A stretch of 7,892 bases of DNA, from contig JADKJC010000006.1 of assembly GCA_016722465.1 (NCBI GenBank), forward strand, positions 1 through 7,892, in the 5' to 3' direction. The stretch comes from Chitinophagaceae bacterium (GTDB lineage: Bacteria; Bacteroidota; Bacteroidia; Chitinophagales; Chitinophagaceae). The translations under genes and the position numbers were made by a program. Under the pieces are notes generated by a model. That model was not told the origin of the DNA, did no database searches, and saw nothing but the letters and a program-made list of their open reading frames with translations. Shown here in pieces: positions 6,444 to 7,892 of the stretch. Every line of letters starts with the position of its first letter. The first letter of the stretch is position 1.

Positions 6444-6616
6444 CCTCGGAGCCAGAACCCTGGCCTGTACTTAACATCGAGCATGGCACTGCTGTGCGGC
6501 GCTGAACCATCGGCATTAACACCCACACTTTGGGATAAAACCGGGTTAAACGGCATACTAACTGCTATCCAGCATATCATTCCTGTCACTATCCTTTTCA
6601 TATTATAATGTTTCAT
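6338..6616 (-). CDS. Adhesin (minus strand), N-terminal piece with signal peptide
   Basis: The frame opens at ATG 6616 (MKHYN), but the second ATG at 6601 gives the better export signal, MKRIVTGMICWIAVSM through PVLSQ, so either start is possible. The mature start, SVGVNADGSAPHSSAMLDVK, matches the module at the front of many Bacteroidota tail-fibre-domain proteins. Homology stops at LDVK (about 6470). The remaining residues of this frame are out-of-frame noise; the true continuation, ending LAPRMSTLQRTGI, lies in the frame of the next piece. At least two small deletions are needed, one after LDVK and one before LAPR. Confidence 0.7.
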   Translation of the reverse strand: MKHYNMKRIVTGMICWIAVSMPFNPVLSQSVGVNADGSAPHSSAMLDVKYRPGFWLRGCQRCSELVLQHRLQDCWYLIQTLLLTGISMDRPG

Positions 6617-6765
6617 ACCATTAATAAATTATATTGAGAAAACCTGCTCTGTAATTTAATCCCTATCACAGAAAACAGCCTGTTAACGAATCAGCCATGT
6701 CTGGTAACTGCTCATTCTCACCTGCTGCAGGGTACAGAATAAGTGAACTTGAAGAAAGTTTTCCC
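6617..6765. promoter_or_regulatory. Divergent intergenic region between the two adhesin genes
   Basis: 149 bp separates the two outward-facing adhesin starts, so both promoters probably lie here. The minus-strand side is AT-rich (about 6617-6660) and contains TATAATTTA-like sequence close to the minus start. I could not find a convincing TTG / TAnnTTTG Bacteroidota promoter pair for either direction, nor an operator-like palindrome. Confidence 0.4.
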
Positions 6766-6806
6766 ATGAAATTTCAACTTAAACCAACAGGCGTATTGCT
6801 CTGCTT

Positions 6807-7148
6807 TTGCTGTTTTGCATGCTGAACAGTTTTTCACAGAGTATATCCATCAGCACCAGCGGCACACCTCCCGATCCTTCTGCCATGCTGGATGTGAAAA
6901 GCAACGATAAAGGGATGCTGATCCCCCGCACATCTTCCACATCCAGGCTCGCTATTATAAGCCCGGCTAAAGGTTGCTGCTGTACGACACCACAACGAGC
7001 AGCTTCTGGGTATTCAATGCATCCGCCTGGGAAGAAATTGCCACCACCAAAAATGCCTGGTCTGTTACTGGCAATTCCGGAACGGACACTACCATTAATT
7101 TCATTGGCACCACAGACGCCACCGATCTTTTTTATTCAAAGTGAATAA
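6807..7148 (+). CDS. Adhesin (plus strand), N-terminal piece
   Basis: This frame holds the end of the signal peptide (LFCMLNSFSQ) and the SAMLDVKSNDKGMLIPRTSS module, reading on to ISPAKG. True coding ends at about 6974; after that the frame gives CCCTTPQRA, which is misframed LLLYDTTTSS. The TTG at 6807 is internal to the signal peptide; the real start is the ATG at 6766 in another frame. Confidence 0.6.
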   Translation: MLFCMLNSFSQSISISTSGTPPDPSAMLDVKSNDKGMLIPRTSSTSRLAIISPAKGCCCTTPQRAASGYSMHPPGKKLPPPKMPGLLLAIPERTLPLISLAPQTPPIFFIQSE

Positions 7149-7252
7149 CAGCCGGATGAAACTGATGCAGAATGGATCTGTTCGCCTGTATGGCGATCTG
7201 CAAAGCACCGTGATCGGTGACAGTGCGGCAACTTTCAACAGGTAATGCCAAT

Positions 7253-7610
7253 CATTTTGGTGGATACCAGGCAGGATACGCTTAATACAACCGGTTACCA
7301 GAATTATTTTTTCAGGACTACAAGGCAGGCTTTACAAATGTTGATGGTTACAACTAATCATTTTGAGGGACTGGCAAGCAGGGTTAAACACCAATGGTAT
7401 TGATATTATTTCTCCGGTGTGAATGCCGGTTATTCCGAAGGCCACGGGTTCATAATCATTTCTCCGGATTCCTGAGCGGATTAGTAACACTACCGGATCT
7501 TCAAACCATTTTTCAGGCCCCCGGACCGGAACATCCAACACAACCGGTTCTAATAATTATTTTCTCAGGACTTCGGGGCTGGCTACTCAAACACAACAGG
7601 GGTCAATTGC
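7253..7610 (+). repeat. 17-residue FSGxxAG repeat array of the plus-strand adhesin
   Basis: Eight unit starts (the codon before the F of each F-x-G) fall at 7253, 7305, 7359, 7407, 7457, 7507, 7558 and 7608. Frame-corrected examples are HFGGYQAGYANTTG, YFSGLQAGFTNVDG, HFEGLQAGLNTNG and YFSGVNAGYSEGHG. Mean spacing is close to 51 bp, or 17 codons. This type of repeat is common in Bacteroidota tail-fibre-domain proteins. Confidence 0.75.
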
Positions 7611-7652
7611 TTTGCCGGACTTATCCGCAGGCGATGCCAATCGACGGCAGCA

Positions 7653-7892
7653 AATAATACCGCATTCGGGAAATTACACATTAAACAACGACACTTCAGA
7701 AACTACGACACGCCATTGGTTTTGCCGTTTAACCCTTAATATCTCTCCGGTCTAAACAATACCGCTACCGGATATTCTGCTTTATACAGGAACACACCAT
7801 ATGGCACGGGCAATACCGCCAACGGGGAAAACACTTTGTCCTATAACCCTGACAGGAACGGCACACTGCCGTCGGTAGTCATTCCTGTATAA
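7653..7892 (+). repeat. NTALG-type repeats following the FSGxxAG array
   Basis: NNTAFG (7653-7670), NNTATGYSALYRNT (7755-7796) and NTANGENTLSYN (7812-7847) lie in one frame. NTAVGSHSCI follows in another frame up to the edge. They match the head-repeat style of the minus-strand adhesin, so the plus-strand protein combines both repeat classes. Confidence 0.65.

Larger units (their letters stand above)
4794..6616 (-). pseudogene. Frameshift-riddled surface adhesin / tail-fibre-domain protein (NTALG head repeats, S74-type chaperone), whole-gene span
   Basis: Seven minus-strand frame pieces read in order as one protein of about 600 residues. They comprise a signal peptide and 'SAMLDVKS' module, a carbohydrate- or shaft-like 'YWYFNGSTWMNL' segment, an 'AGEIHPSSGN' linker, a long array of NTALG-type repeats like the YadA head, an intramolecular chaperone and a coiled coil. 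Such proteins trimerise as left-handed beta-rolls, and the C-terminal chaperone guides assembly and may clip itself off. Resolved breaks include 6450-6470, about 6225, G-runs at 5931-5934 and 5254-5257, 5666-5667, 5560-5640, about 5482, about 5170 and about 5115. Every break is a short indel with homology resuming at once, and I did not need any base-substitution stop codon. Real decay or unpolished sequence are both possible. It ends 33 bp before the longest kinase frame and is co-oriented with it. Confidence 0.8.
6766..7892 (+). pseudogene. Second surface adhesin, divergent paralogue, frameshift-riddled and cut by the right edge
   Basis: The ATG at 6766 begins MKFQLKPT and, after one missing base near 6785, continues as the signal peptide RIALLLLFCMLNSFSQ. 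The mature module SISTSGTPPDPSAMLDVKS, then KGMLIPRT, matches the minus-strand adhesin. A missing T at 6974 shifts the frame to LLLYDTTTSSFWVFNASAW, ending FIGTTDATDLF. An indel near 7130 shifts it again to KVNNSRMKLMQNGSVRLYGD. Repeats follow from 7250: first 17-residue N-[YH]-F-x-G-x-x-A-G-x-x-N-T-T-G units, then NTALG-type units. The TAA at 7890-7892 is probably not the real end: one frame over, the last bases read NTAVGSHSCI, another repeat, so the gene runs on. Expected location is the cell surface. Decay and sequencing error cannot be told apart here. Confidence 0.75.

Noticed and set aside
4794..6616. Prophage tail fibre
   Set aside because: The chaperone domain is shared with phages, but a signal peptide, the absence of other phage genes and the neighbouring sensor system favour a cellular surface protein.
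7332..7541. Minus-strand frame of 69 codons across the FSGxxAG repeats
   Set aside because: It is antisense to the repeat region, which has coherent plus-strand coding once frames are corrected.
4794..7892. Programmed frameshifting as the cause of the broken adhesin frames
   Set aside because: Breaks are too many, in both directions, and lack a repeated slippery sequence or downstream structure.

Overview
The window looks like chromosomal DNA of a Bacteroidota bacterium, most likely Chitinophagales/Chitinophagaceae-like. The evidence is the type of proteins present: a propeller-Y_Y_Y sensor kinase with the LHDDIG phospho-acceptor box, surface proteins opening with an 'AMLDVKS..G.L.PR' module, and a C-terminal 'SLSYEQFVVPLVKAVQEQQ' chaperone-type tail. 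Shine-Dalgarno sequences are weak or absent. This assignment is inferred from sequence recognition, not from a search.

Layout. (1) Bases 2-865, minus strand: the N-terminal part of a secreted protein made of ~153-residue tandem beta-rich repeats, running off the left edge. (2) Bases 866-1069: a short gap with a strong imperfect hairpin, probably the terminator of the next unit. (3) Bases 1070-1693, minus: an intact NarL/LuxR-type response regulator. (4) Bases 1745-4760, minus: its partner, a membrane sensor histidine kinase of about 970-1005 residues, broken by two single-base losses into three reading-frame pieces. (5) Bases 4794-6616, minus: a surface adhesin/tail-fibre-like protein with YadA-head-type NTALG repeats and a C-terminal S74-type intramolecular chaperone, broken by about a dozen small indels. 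(6) Bases 6617-6765: a shared divergent intergenic region. (7) Bases 6766 to the right edge, plus: a second adhesin with the same N-terminal module, then 17-residue 'N-Y/H-F-S-G-x-x-A-G' repeats, then NTALG-type repeats, again with many indels.

How the genes fit together. The kinase and regulator are a conventional co-oriented pair 51 bp apart. The adhesin upstream of the kinase is co-oriented with it, and its stop lies only 33 bp from the longest kinase frame. The repeat protein beyond the terminator has its own signal peptide. A plausible reading is a small cell-surface locus with an attached sensor system, but nothing here proves that the regulator controls the adhesins.

The most important caution is the frame damage. 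Every break I could resolve is a 1-2 base indel, often in a short homopolymer, and protein-like sequence resumes immediately in another frame. The damage rises from none (1-1693), to two events in 3 kb (kinase), to many per kb (4794-7892). Unpolished long-read errors, worst towards one end, explain this at least as well as true gene decay. I found no RNA gene, CRISPR array, insertion sequence or convincing novel system.
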